Shown here piece after piece: positions 1 through 11,585 of a stretch of 64,000 nt of DNA (within the stretch, counting starts at the first letter, position 1; every line of letters starts with the position of its first letter). The stretch comes from Acanthochlamys bracteata. Lineage: Eukaryota; Streptophyta; Magnoliopsida; Pandanales; Velloziaceae. Both the position numbers and the translations under genes were made by a program. The notes under the pieces were generated by a model that searched no databases, was not told where the DNA came from, and was given only the letters and a program-made list of their open reading frames with translations. Location of the stretch: NCBI GenBank assembly GCA_019914995.1, contig CM034129.1, forward strand, positions 434,001 to 498,000. The letters run 5' to 3'.

Positions 1-317
1 AACAAACAGCAAAATAAAGGCTTACCCAGAAAACCGACACAGATCCAGAATATTTATAGACAAAAAGAAAAATCCTAGGTCAAAAAGTATGGAACTTCAC
101 TATACATCTAAATAGTCGAGATTTCTGGAGCCATATAACAACCATGAAGGCACCACCAAAAACTTCCTTAAATATCCGTAAAAGATGGAAACACTTTTCT
201 AACAGGAATATGCAATAAAAAACAGCAAAATCACAGAGGCAAGAAAATTGGTGCAACATTGAACGATTAGACTTTATTTTTACCTGCTACCCAGTGAAAC
301 ACAACTCAGAACCCTCG

Positions 318-518
318 TCAATAAATTACAAGTCGGGGAGTGATGTATCCAATATTATAAACCTTGGCATTTTTCTGGGCACCATGTGAAATCCGGTTTC
401 CTTTTGTGCCACTGAAATCTTCACTGCTCCTCCTTGGAGTCTTCATGTGTTTATCTTCACCTCTCCGTGCTCCACAACCTCCATTGAGAATGAAATCCTT
501 GCTTTCAATCGGTAAAGT
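318..518 (-). CDS. Possible terminal exon of an unidentified gene
   Basis: On the minus strand an open frame of about 66 codons runs from a possible acceptor (TTGATAG, just above 518) to a TGA at 318-320. The predicted peptide is basic and polar and ends in YITPRLVIY. I do not recognise the family. No convincing partner exons were found between 519 and 1423, so this may be a chance frame or the last exon of a gene whose other exons are very short. It could also be a 3' UTR stretch of the BAG8-like gene, which lies upstream on the same strand. Confidence 0.2.
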   Translation of the reverse strand, partial: TLPIESKDFILNGGCGARRGEDKHMKTPRRSSEDFSGTKGNRISHGAQKNAKVYNIGYITPRLVIY

Positions 519-1423
519 CTATCAAGTTAACTAAAACTGAGTAATAGTACCTACAGGAACCTTGTAATGTTGGTCTAGATTGATTCTAGAAGACCTCAAA
601 ACAGAACTTTTTTGTCATTATGTCTTCAGATCTGCTCTTCAGAACTATTTCTAGCTGCTAGAAAACATTTTAACACCGATTGGTTATAACACTAGTCATT
701 TACAGTTCCTTGATTGGTTGTTGTTTCTTTGACAAAATGACATCTAACATAAGTAGCAACTAAAGACTCTTCCTAGATAAAGGCGTGTGTATATGGAAGA
801 AGAATCAGATGAAAAATTAAGTTGGACTCCCAATTCTTAAACAGCCTACATATATATCAAAAGATAAATATACTTGATAGATAATGCACTATGACAGTAG
901 CACCAATTAGAATTTCGAAAAGGTATAGCACGCTAGTATATTTATTATGGTAGTTAAAATGTTGAGCCAGCAATAAACAAAGTTTCTAATGATAAATGAA
1001 AGAGCTGTGTCAAGTACCAAATGATCAGCTTAATCAGGAAAACAGATTCTGCATTTCATCAGAGGAAGACTTTGCATTGCCCAATAACAAATACTTCACT
1101 ATTCTCGAGTAGGATGAGAAATCCTTAGTCATAAACTGTGCTGAGCACCACCAGCAATGTAAGTTATTAAGAGTTAATATGCATAACATTAGATGTTGAG
1201 GAAATTAGACAAGCAATCACTACAAATTCTACCTACTACAAACACACCAACAATTAGATAGGAGAATTTCTACTCTCATCTACTGCTCAAAAAATCATAC
1301 AAGAATCTCATCCTAAACCATAATCAAATCTAAAGCACTCAACAGGATGCTGACCATTGAAGGAATCATCTGATTTTATTAAGGTTATGTTTCATGCAGT
1401 TGCTCCACTTGCAGTATTGCCTT
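519..1423. other. Non-coding stretch downstream of the BAG8-like gene
   Basis: AT-rich sequence with no frame that I can assign to a protein. Part of it next to 1423 is probably the 3' UTR of the BAG8-like gene on the minus strand. Confidence 0.5.
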
Positions 1424-2924
1424 CTAGCTTTTCCTTGGCTCCATGTGAACTGGAGAAGGAGCAGAAAGGCCTGAATGTCTCTTCTGCCCCTGGAATCGTC
1501 CACCTACTCCAGATTTTCCACAACTTTCCGCAGACCTGGAGCTGCTATCCTCCTCTTCAACCTCATCTTCCTCCCCACTGAGCTCCTGAAATTCCTTCAC
1601 CTCCCCATCGTCCTCTAAGATTCCAGACAAGTCTCCACTAAGTTCAAGATTCTTCATTCCATTACCAAATTTCATCAATTGCTCTACAAATGGGAAATCA
1701 GCACCCATGGGAACCTGAGATTTCTTGGCATTCTGGACAAAGCTTACCTTTTTCTTGGGAGCTGACCTTGAAGAGTGCAGATGAGTTCTCTGTTGATGAT
1801 TGCCATCATAATCTTGAACTTCTTTGGCAGAGAATTTGTTCAGAAATTTCTCAATCTGACCAAGCTCCCTAGCGACTGATTTCCTCCCTTCTTGGATCAC
1901 TGGATCTGAACTCTAACAACAGACAGGAAACAAGAATAAAACTTCTAAGTGACCATCTGAAACAAAACAAAACTACATTACGTTTATAATGATATCACTT
2001 GCAGCTCCAGCCTGATGTAGCACAAACTATTATGTGATGATTCCCAGAGAGAAGAGTAACAAAAATAACAGCCGAGCTATTAGATTCATCCAGATTCAAG
2101 CTACCTGTTTAAACACAATTACTAATTTTGATAGTTGAACTGGTATGCAGTTCACAGAAAATGGAAACAGCAACAGAACTCTATGCTCAAAATAATAGGC
2201 ATGATCCAAACAGAAACAATGCTCATATATCAATTCCAAAACAGATAGCGAACATTTTTCCCCTAACTAACTTTAATGAGAACCATTTGCTGAATCATCA
2301 ACAGGTTTAGAAAATCAATACCTGGATAGAATGAAGCTCTTGAATTAGATCAGTAACAGGAGCAGCATAGGCAGAAACATCGCCGCCGTCAACAGCAGAG
2401 ATAACTGATCTAAACCCAGCAACCCTCGACTTAATAGTAGCAAGACGGTGGAGATCACGGAGCGTATGAGACCGTCTAACGAGGTACCGCCGGAAGTGCG
2501 CTTGAATCGTCGCCGCCGCGACGTCACTAAGTGATTTTCTCTCTCTAGTAGTTCTGACCGCTGGTTTCTGTCGCTGTGCCGGCTGCGGATGTGGAGATTG
2601 TAATGAAGAATAAAACTGTGACTCGAGCGCCGAAACTCGATCTAGAAGTGATTGCAGTACATAGAACTGCTGCTGCTGCTGCTGTTGTTGCTGGGATTGA
2701 TTGTAAACATTGTCGATGGAGTGTTGTTTGCGGGAAGATTGATTCTGTTGTTGTTGAGGGTTGAGAATGAGTTGAGTAGCTAAGAGTTGGAGGAGATTGT
2801 CAGCGGTGGAACACGGTGGAGATGGTGGGAGGTAGACGGCGGAGCCGGCGGGGGAGCAGCAGCAGCAGCTGTTGGTGTTGTCGCTGCAGCAGTAGTGGTG
2901 GTAGTGGTGATTGTGACAAGCCAT
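1424..2924 (-). CDS. BAG8: BAG family molecular chaperone regulator 8-like protein
   Basis: Two exons, 2924-2322 and 1912-1424, joined in phase 0 (CAG|GTATTG donor, TTGTTAG acceptor), give 363 aa. The N terminus is rich in His and Cys, followed by Gln runs near residues 79-88 encoded by an uneven CAG/CTG-type repeat. A calmodulin-binding IQ motif (AAATIQAHFRRYLVRRS, about 136-152) is followed directly by a BAG domain (about 165-225) that spans the intron. The acidic C-terminal tail is rich in Glu and Ser. BAG domains bind the Hsp70 ATPase domain and act as nucleotide exchange co-chaperones; the IQ-plus-BAG order is the plant BAG5-8 arrangement, and the His/Cys-rich start resembles BAG8. The protein is shorter than Arabidopsis BAG8 as I recall it. 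A G-box pair lies upstream. Confidence 0.85.
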
Positions 2925-3277
2925 GATAATCGAATCTCAGAGATCACTGATTCACTGATTTGATTTCAAGCTCAGTGATCTAGCTCTACTCAGTGAATCG
3001 ATCTCCAATAATTTAATTAAATATCTAATAAAACATTTTTGGGCTTTGAGATTGTTAGAGTTTAGTTATAACTAATTGAGCAATTAAAATTGAAGAAGGT
3101 TTATTATTGGACAGGTTGTTCTTTCCGGTTCAGTTAGTTTTCACCCATACCCGTTTTCACATAATCACGCAAGCCAACTCTATTCCTTAATGCTATGTAT
3201 GAAACGGGTTATACAGAATCACTACTTATTGGCCGTCAATTATTGGCTAAGTAATGCATTAAGCAATAGGTGGTCAT

Positions 3278-3313
3278 CACGTGTGCAAAATTTAGAAGTC
3301 CCTGTTCCACGTG
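3278..3313. promoter_or_regulatory. Pair of CACGTG G-boxes
   Basis: CACGTG occurs at 3278-3283 and again at 3308-3313, 30 bp apart. They lie about 355-390 bp upstream of the BAG8-like start (minus strand) and about 160-190 bp upstream of the NAC relic start (plus strand). G-boxes bind bZIP and bHLH factors and a close pair is typical of ABA- or light-responsive promoters. Function is inferred from the motif only. Confidence 0.45.
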
Positions 3314-3471
3314 ACTCTAGTCATCATATTTTCGGGTTCGGGTTCGCGTTCGGTTTGGGGTAGTTTATTCGATGCAGACTAGTATTCGCTTTTTCTTCTT
3401 CTTCTTGTTAAACACCGCGTCGGAAGAAAATTTCTGAAACTTTTTGCATTGTAGTATACGATTGATTGATC

Positions 3472-4306
3472 ATGGAAGACGAGAAGAAGATGGACGGTGG
3501 TGATGAGGCGGCGCTGATGATTACGGCGGCGGAGATACAGTTGCCGGAAGGGTTCACCTTTCAACCGACGGACTTAACGCTAGTGCCTTACTTGAAGAGG
3601 AAAGTTTCCGGCCAAAGTTTGCCTGCAAACTTAATCCTGCAAGTTGACTGGTTTTCGCTCTGCAACTAAAAAGTAAGCAGTCCAATATCTCGATTCCTGA
3701 ATTATATTAATGTTTTATCAAAAGCAGTTAATTCATGCTGTGATGGATATAAATGAACTGATAAATATGGTAGGTGAATTTTCATGAATAATTAAGTTCG
3801 ACGACATCTTCAGTGTTGCGTGTGATTGTAGGGATTAGTCCACTGAGAAGAGTGACAGAGGCTTACTTCTTTACCAGAAGAGCTCAGGGTCTAGGGAAAG
3901 AGAAAGGAGGGTCTTGGCAATCTACGGGAGAGGAGAACGTATCAATGGAAAGATTGATGGAGAGAATCTCGGTGGTGTTCGAAGAACGATTCATTTTACT
4001 GGAAGCTAAGCGAATGATGATGAGAGGAATTGGTTTGTTCATGAGTACCGACCGGATCAGCGAAAATTCAAAAGAGGCTGAGCACAATATAGTAGAATTC
4101 AGATTTCATTTCCGAATTCAGAATGAAACTTTTGTAGAACTTATGATCAGTTGTTTTGAATATTGAGAGGCGTTCAAATTGAAATTTCTGCACAGGATGA
4201 GTGGCTCCTTTGGAAGCTTTTTGAGGAAGGTGACGAAGAGGTTGATGAACAGCTGAGTGGAGATGACAATGAGATTGATGCTGCTAGAAGAGAGAGATTT
4301 CGTTAA
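3472..4306 (+). pseudogene. Decayed NAC-domain transcription factor gene
   Basis: NAC subdomains can be followed in order but not in one frame. Subdomain A is at 3472-3669 (LPEGFTFQPTD, then YLKRKVSGQSLP) and ends in TAA just before a GTAAGC donor. Subdomains B/C start after an acceptor near 3832 (EAYFFTRRAQG, then SWQSTGEEN). Subdomain D (NWFVHEYRP, near 4030-4060) lies in another frame with an intervening stop. A last exon at 4196-4306 begins DEWLLWKLFEEGDEE, matching NAC subdomain E, and ends in TAA. The exon order and splice sites are those of a normal NAC gene, so this is an unprocessed relic. It could instead be a highly divergent gene with unusual splicing, but several frame changes are needed. 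Confidence 0.7.
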
Positions 4307-5324
4307 GGGTGTGTTTACGAGAGTTAAAAAAGTTAAATTAAAAATTAAAAACGTTTAATAAAATTAAAAATTCATATTAATTTGTATTAATAGTAAAATT
4401 AAAAATTAAAATTTAAAAAAAAAAGTTGATAACAAGATTTTAATTTAAATTTATTTATTTATTTTATATTAAAAGTGAGTCTGAAAAAAAAAAAAATGTA
4501 TAAGGCAGTGAAACTCGGGCTAAGGTTAGCCCATGCTCATCATAGGTAACTATGGCTTATTTAGTTATCAGAAATGATAAGAACATAACTTTTTAAAAGT
4601 AAATTATTAGAAAATAAGTTTATAAAATAAAATTGTAAAAATAAATATAAATTTTTTCTGAAACTCATTTCTTGATGAGAAAAAAGATAAAATAAAACAT
4701 GCTCTTACAATCAGACTGAGCTAGGCAGAGGATAAACAATTCTCTGGTAAGTTTGAGGTCTCAAAGATGTTTACCAACTAGCTATGTTTTATTTGACTTA
4801 GCTGCGGATATGCAGTCTTGACAATCTGGCAACATGTTCTAATTAAATTCAGAGTATCATTCTTCTACAAGTTTCTTTGACAGCCTTCTCTATATAATAG
4901 TTTTGGGTACAAACTAAACATGGTGTATTGCTTGGACGCATAACAGAAGGTCTTATACTCAATCACTGTACAGACGACAAATTTGAGATTATACCCATTC
5001 TTCTGAACTGGGAGACAATAATAATACATAAAATGAAAAAAAGATCGACCCAAAAAAACACGACTACTACAACAGAGGAGTAAACTGGCATGAAGTAAAC
5101 CATAACACACTTACAGAGTTTGTGATGGAGGTCTGACTAGTTTTGCAATGCTGAAAGCAAAAAGAGCAGTTGTGAATGTTGCAGGCTCTTGTTTGCTCTG
5201 TGGTGTCACTACATAGAAAATTTGGGCCTACAGGTATCTTCCAGTCTATTTGTCTGGCCATTACCGAAATGCCATAACCCCCAGTCATCATATTTTGTCT
5301 ATCTGAAATGTAGTTCTTTACTGA
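4307..5324. other. AT-rich spacer between NAC relic and PAP gene
   Basis: The first 400 bases are homopolymeric A/T sequence of the kind found in plant MITE remnants, although I could not pair terminal repeats. The part next to 5324 is probably the 3' UTR of the purple acid phosphatase gene. No coding sequence is supported. Confidence 0.5.
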
Positions 5325-8300
5325 TCATATTTCTTCATTCTTAACTGGAGTCCATTCGTTTCTTCGTCCTGCATCTCTCTTATATCGTGTTATAAACCCC
5401 AGAACATAACCAATAAATGCTCCGAGTATTAAGATACTTCCACCCTGAACAACCTTAGGAAGTATGAACCTCCCAACCGCCTCACGATGCTCAGCATTTG
5501 ATTCATGGTCAACATCTGAAGCTGTAGAATTCGCAACAATCCGAGGATTATCATTGGCCTCCAGACCAGAGAAAATCTCCACCAAGTCATGTATTTCCCC
5601 ATCATGGTTACCGATATAGATTAGAGTCAATTTCTCTCTTGTAGCTACTAGCCTAGTATACCCAAACTCACCCCCTCGGTACATGGACCTCTCAGGTTGA
5701 GGAAAGATCGGAAGATCTGTGTGGTCAGGTCTTGGCTCCCAGATCGGCTGCCAATCCTGCCCTGCCATGCCGATGACTACATGAACTGTTGCTCGTACTG
5801 GGTGAGTGCCAGGAGCAGGTTCAACACAAGTATAGTTTCTGAGAGGGCAGAACCGCTCGTACCTGTGGACATGGCCCCAAAGGGCAAGGCTTACATTGTT
5901 CTCTGCCAACAGAGGTTCCAGGTGCTCGAGCATTCTCTCCCTCATAGGAGCATCTCGTAGCTCATTGCTCGTGGTGTACATTGGTCGGTGGCCTTGTACA
6001 ACAACAAATGGAGTTTTCTGTCTATCAACGCTCGCCAGATCAGCTTTGATGAATTTGTACTGCTTGCTTCCTTTGAGGAAATTGGTCTCGGTTGAAATGT
6101 AGAGGAAATGCACAACCCCAGCATCAAAGGAGTAGTAGAGATTCTGTGTGTTTGGAGATCCAGTTCCTGTTGGCTCAGAAGAGTTTCCAGGCATTCTGAA
6201 TTTAAGACTGTATGGAACTCCACACTCACCTCCACCGTCTTTCCCATAGACACCCCAAGACCACCCTGGCCGCCAAGGCTGCGAAGGCCAATCATACTCG
6301 TGATTGCCTATGCACACATGGTATGGAATTCTTGAAGCAATTGGTTCGATCAAATTGAAGAACTCATCCCAAATCCATGAGAAACCCCTCGCATAGCTGA
6401 TATCACCAATGTGGGAGATCAGTGCAGGTTTCTTATCACCAAGGGCTTCAAGGTCACGGAGGATCCACTTCACTGTTGACTTGCTCTCATCTTGGGTGCG
6501 GTAGAAGGTTGAGTAAGGCGTTGCAGTTCCCATGTCCCCGAATAGAAATGCAATTGTTTCATTTGCATTGCTGTCACGAGACATAAAACTATAGACTTCA
6601 CTCCAGCCTGCTGCATTACTTCCCACCTGTTAACAAACAACCAGTCTCAACTGTTGCTCACAGAATGTGTAGCAGATTTAACAGCAATAAGTTATTTCCA
6701 TAAAATAGACTGAAAAAGCTAAGTAAACATTAGAGTAGTTGGAAGATGAACTCTAGATATTTCGACCTAATCAATATCAACTGGCTTTGCTGGAAAGTTA
6801 AGATTGAAGAGACTTTGGCAGAAATTGAAGCAACACACCGCTGATCTTTATGCTACTCTATCTATCATTGCTTAGAAGCCGAGGAAAATCAACAAACATC
6901 GTTGACATAGCAACTGCCAGATGATGTTTATTCACCAACACATCATGGAGCACCAGACAGAAATTAATTAATATACCAACCATAAGCACTCCATTTTACT
7001 AAATTACCGCATTGGATTAGATACCATAAAGCATGCTCAACAAGGATCTCATGGATCGTGGACAAACAACATATGAACAGATAACCCATATCTCGAATAA
7101 CAAAATATTAAAGTAAACAATCAACTGAGCTTATCTACTCAGGAATAGATGAATGGTACAAAATGCTAGCCAGATCTTTGCTCAAGTTGAATTGCAGTAA
7201 CATTTTTTTAAATTTAACAAAAAAATTAAAAGAAAGGAGAGTGAATGCCTGAAGTTTTCTTGCTGTCTATACTTGAAGAAAGAAAATAGTTAAGCTTGGA
7301 TCATGTAAATAGTTAAGCTCCATATTTCAGAACAAGTCTTCAGCTTTTAGTCAACTCCAAAAAGAAATTTGAAAAATCATAACAGAACTGCATACAAATT
7401 CATCACATCTCGTAGTAGGCAAAAGAAAAGTTATTTCTGAAAAGACAAAAACTAGAGAAAGATATTAGTTTGAGAAAGAAATCAGAAAAAAATATCAAAG
7501 AAATCATACAAAATCAGGTCAGCTAAACACCCAAATAAATGATACAAAATCAAACTACAGTAGCTTAAAAATTCATAAAAACCCATTTCATTAAAATATA
7601 AAAATCCAAAAAGAAAATAAACATCCCTCTTTTCCAAATTATCCTACAAAATCAAACTACCCAGTAGTCAAAAGATCTACAAAGCCCCATTTTATAAGAA
7701 AAACTTAGTTCCATATCATTTTTTTTTCCAAGAGAAATATTCATCAGGAAAGATATGAAAAAACTAAAACTATCAAGTAGCATAAAATAGCAAAACATCA
7801 TTTCATTTAAAAAAAAAAAAATCCTTCCTTTCAAAATTATCCCACAACAAACTACCCAGTAGCCAAAAAAAATCTAAAAATCCCACTTTGTAAGAAAAAA
7901 ATTAAAAATTATATTCCCCAAGAGAAAACTTCATCAGGAAAAGAAAAACAAAAGAAAAAGAATATTCATAACAAAACCTTGTAGTAATACTTCTTCCCGC
8001 TTTCCAACCCTGTCATCAATCCATCATGAACAAATCCTGGATCTCTCCACCCATAACTAGAGTTCGCCGGAGAGTCGCACATATGCTCTCTCTCGTACCT
8101 CCTAACCTCCGTCTTCACACTACGATCCAACCTGCCTGGCTGTATACCGAACTTCACGTAACACTCTTTCTCGTCACGGGTCAGAAACAAAACCCGCATA
8201 GCATCAACTCGGTCCGCAAACGCCAGGTGAACCTGATCGGGTCCGTCGGGGAACTTAATCCGACCCGAAACAGCTAAACGGTGCCGTGTCCCGGGTAACG

Positions 8301-8670
8301 GGTTGTGATCGTGATCGTGCCTGTTAATATCAATCTCGTCTTTAGTCCATCGGAAGATCCGAAACTCGTATTCCGATCGAAGGTTGACGAGAGGAAGAGA
8401 GACTGAACCGGAACCCGTCTCCCATGTCGGAGAAACGGATGAGAGAAAAACGTAGCCGATGAAATGGGAATCGTGTGATTCCGGCGGTGAATAGATTCCG
8501 AGCCAATCGAGATTCAAAGGAGAATCGATTCCTGCCCATTGGATCGTGATTGTGTTGTTCGATTTCGTTAGAAACGAAGGGAAAACGGTTAGGGAAACGG
8601 AAGAGAGAGCGAGTGTTGGGAGAACGGAACCAAGCTGCAGGAAGAAGATGAACCAGAGAGGCTTGGCCAT
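5325..8670 (-). CDS. PAP2: Purple acid phosphatase, PAP2/PAP9 type, membrane-anchored
   Basis: Two exons, 8670-7978 and 6626-5325, separated by a 1.35 kb intron in phase 0 (AAG|GTTTTG, AACAG|GTGGGA), give 664 aa. The start has a hydrophobic leader (residues 1-22), followed by a fibronectin-like N-terminal domain and a metallophosphatase domain. Metal-site motifs are all present: GDMG (D262), GDISYARG (D306, Y309), GNHEYDWP (N339), GHRPMY and GHVHRYER. A single hydrophobic segment near residues 632-650 precedes a short basic tail. Arabidopsis PAP2 has this same tail anchor and sits on chloroplast and mitochondrial outer membranes, where it affects carbon and energy metabolism. Assignment to PAP2 versus its paralogue PAP9 is by length and overall resemblance. 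Confidence 0.93.
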
Positions 8671-10520
8671 GTTTGGTTGGCGGGGTTTGTTTCAACGAAG
8701 GAATAAAATAGAAGGTGAATCAGTGAATGTTATAAATATCTCCCTGAAGATTCTGAAGGGGGTCGTTTAAAACTTTTTTAGACGAAAACTTTTAGTGTGT
8801 CATTTACGTTTTGATCTTCTATTTCGTTTAATTGGATTTAGACCCTAGCGGCGGAATTGGGATCTGAGTGGTAATTTATAAAAGATCTAATCATTCCCAT
8901 GAGTTTAGGGGACTAAATTTCAAGAAAAAAATAATGTGAGCTCGAATTTGCAGAATGAATATTTAAGTACCCTCCTAATGAAAAAAAAAACAAGTGTGGA
9001 AATGAACTGATCGACAATTGACTTCATAATCCAGCGAATAATTAACTTTTTTCGTCAAAATAATAAAGTACTGGAGCAATAAATTATTTCAGAGTTTCGT
9101 TTAAAAATTTTGCTTCTGCTTTGTTGTAGGGTCAGCAAATAGTGATGTTTATTTTTTAGCATATTTAAATACATATAATTAAGTTTTATAAAAAAATAAA
9201 TTTTTTTAAAATAAGTAAAAAATGAAGCTTAATTTTATATTTTAATTCTTTATTGAGGTGGATTCAAAGTAAAATTTAGTTTTTGTATTTTAATTTTGTT
9301 AAAATTATTATATAAGAATACTGAAATAAAATTTTAAATTTTTATAGTACATTAAAATATCATGAATTAATTAAAACTACGAAGAAATTAGAGTTTCCGA
9401 ATGTTTAGAAGAGTTTTTTTATAAATTTTTTATTACATATTTTAAATAAAATTTTTAAAATATTTTATTAATTTTTTAATTTAAAAAATATGAAAAATTT
9501 ACATCATAAAATTTTATTGTTTATTATTTCTATTATTTTTTAAATAAAAAATAAGATTCATCTTTTAAAAAATTTTAAAATATTATTTTATTAAGAAAAA
9601 TTATTTTCAATAAGTACTCACAAAATTTCTCTAAATCTTTGATTTGTGTTAGCAAGTTGTTGTTGCTTACTGAGGGAAAATCAATGTTTAAAGCATCAAC
9701 TGATAGGATATTCTCTTCACAAAAGAAAGCAACTTTGGATATGAATTGCATGATTGAGACCCTACACCAGACAAAGGGGTGTGCTTCTTTGCTTAGCGTT
9801 GGGGGCAATTCTAATTCGCCACGTCTGAAAGGTTTTAAAATAAATTTATTTTAATTTTTTAAAAAATGAATCTATTTCTTAGATTTAAAAAAAATATCAT
9901 ATGTCATATATTTATATACACTTTTAAATTTAAAAAATACTGTAAGAAATATATTAAAAATATAAAAAAGTTTTGAAATAAAAAATAATGCTATAAATAG
10001 TGCCAAACAGTTTTCGAGTTCTTCATGTTCATGGCTCAATTTAGTTAAGCGTATAACTTACGGGGTGTTTAAAAGTGCTTAGGAATAGAGCTTTTATAAA
10101 TTAAAAATATTTTTTTTGAAAAAATAAAAATAAAAAATAAAAAAATTTATTATATAAAATTTTATTATATTTTATAAAATTTTAAAAATTTTTAAATACT
10201 TATAAAGTATATATTAAAAATATAAAATTGAAAATTAAAAAGTACTGTTGAAAAATATAATCCTACAGATATCTTATATATATGGAGGATTTTTAAAAAT
10301 GCTTATTAAAATAAGTTTTTATAAAAAAATATTTTATTTTTTAAAATAAGTTATATTTTTTAAAAATAAAAATAATTAATAATAAGAATTTGAAAAGTAA
10401 AATATTTGTGATTTTAAAATAAAAATTTTTGTTAATATTCTAAAAATTTTATTAATATACGTGAAAGAAAAAAATTAGAATAAAGAAGAAAGAAAGCTTT
10501 CTAGACATCTACTAGTCTAA
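8671..10520. other. AT-rich intergenic region
   Basis: Promoter side of the PAP gene, then about 1.7 kb of strongly A/T-biased sequence. A less AT-rich island at about 9640-9830 gives short open frames on both strands but no recognisable protein. The segment at about 10057-10262 (from GGGGTGTTTAAAAG onward) has the same internal A/T pattern as the MITE at 10521-10774 and may be a decayed relative. Confidence 0.5.
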
Positions 10521-10774
10521 GGAACGTTTGGAGTAATTTTGAAATAAAATTTTTTAAATATAAAATTTTTTATTTTTTATGAAAAATAAGTTTTATTTTT
10601 TTATTTTAAAAAATAATAAAAATAAGTGTTAAAAAAGTTTCACTACTTAAAATTTTTCTATATTTTTTTAAAATTTTAAATAAAATTTCTAAATATTTAT
10701 AAAAAAATATATATTTAAAAATATAAAATAAAAAATAAAAAAATTAATTTGAAAAACGATAAATCAAACGGGCC
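10521..10774. mobile_element. Tourist/PIF-Harbinger-like MITE
   Basis: The left end begins GGAACGTTTGG and the right end, read on the minus strand, begins GGCCCGTTTGA. Imperfect inverted similarity continues inward for about 35 bases. The element is flanked by a TAA on each side (10518-10520 and 10775-10777), the 3-bp target duplication expected of PIF/Harbinger elements. It is 254 bp, A/T-rich and non-coding, which fits a non-autonomous MITE. Confidence 0.6.
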
Positions 10775-10982
10775 TAAATATTAAAATATAGAATTTAGAA
10801 AACCTTATCTCTTTATACTTTATCTCGGATTTGACTTTTGATTTTTAACCGCACTACAAAATAGATTAAAAGAAGTATCTAGGTAGATAATTTTAGTTTT
10901 GAAATTGAAAAAAAAAAAAGAAAGATAAAGAATAAACATGGACTTCAAAAGTGGTACAGGGGCAGTTTAACTGGATGGGCTA

Positions 10983-11022
10983 TGGGCCCAGTATTATGTC
11001 CAGCCAATGATATGCAGGCCCA
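10983..11022. promoter_or_regulatory. Site II (TGGGCC) elements upstream of the eIF6 relic
   Basis: TGGGCC at 10983-10988 and the reverse-orientation GGCCCA at 11017-11022. Site II elements bind TCP factors and are common in promoters of plant translation and mitochondrial genes. Their position upstream of a decayed eIF6 gene suggests that the relic kept its original promoter. Confidence 0.4.
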
Positions 11023-11585
11023 GCCTACTCGTTAAACCATTCCATCGAGGTCTCTGAATAATAAAATCCCTGATAGCACTCTCCGACCGTCCCGCGGAAA
11101 GCTTGATCTCCGGACTCGTTTCCCGTAAGATTTCTTCTATTCGATCAATTTGTTCTTCAAATTCAATTCCTAAATTCAATGTTTTTATCGATTTCTTGAA
11201 TTATTGTGATCGTTCGTTGTTTCCTAGAAAATTTTCCATGTTTTTGTATCAGTTTTTGTTCTTCCAAAATTGGTTTTTTTTGGTTGGAGTTTCTAAAGGT
11301 TTTAGGCAGTGTCGTTCGTTATGGTAAGTTTGCCGCAATTTGTTCTGATTAATTAGAATTGCTTGAATGAATGGCTGCAACTCGGAATATTACAAGATTA
11401 TGTATAAATTTGAAGGTTTTCATGAAAAATTAAAAAAAAATCCTTTCAAATAGTACAGGAATCCAGTATGAGAATTGTTGCAATGTTGGCTTACTTCTTA
11501 GGTTGCAATTGAGGTTTGGAAAGATTTTATAGTTTTGCACGATCTTCTGATCTGAAAGCAAGTTGCTCTTACCCTTTTGGTCCAG

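Noticed and set aside
5697-6335. Several frames opposite to and overlapping the PAP coding exon
   Set aside because: Shadows of the minus-strand phosphatase exon, whose metal-binding motifs are all intact.
9575-9854. Overlapping frames on both strands in an AT-rich region
   Set aside because: The island is less AT-rich than its surroundings, which alone produces open frames. Neither translation is recognisable.
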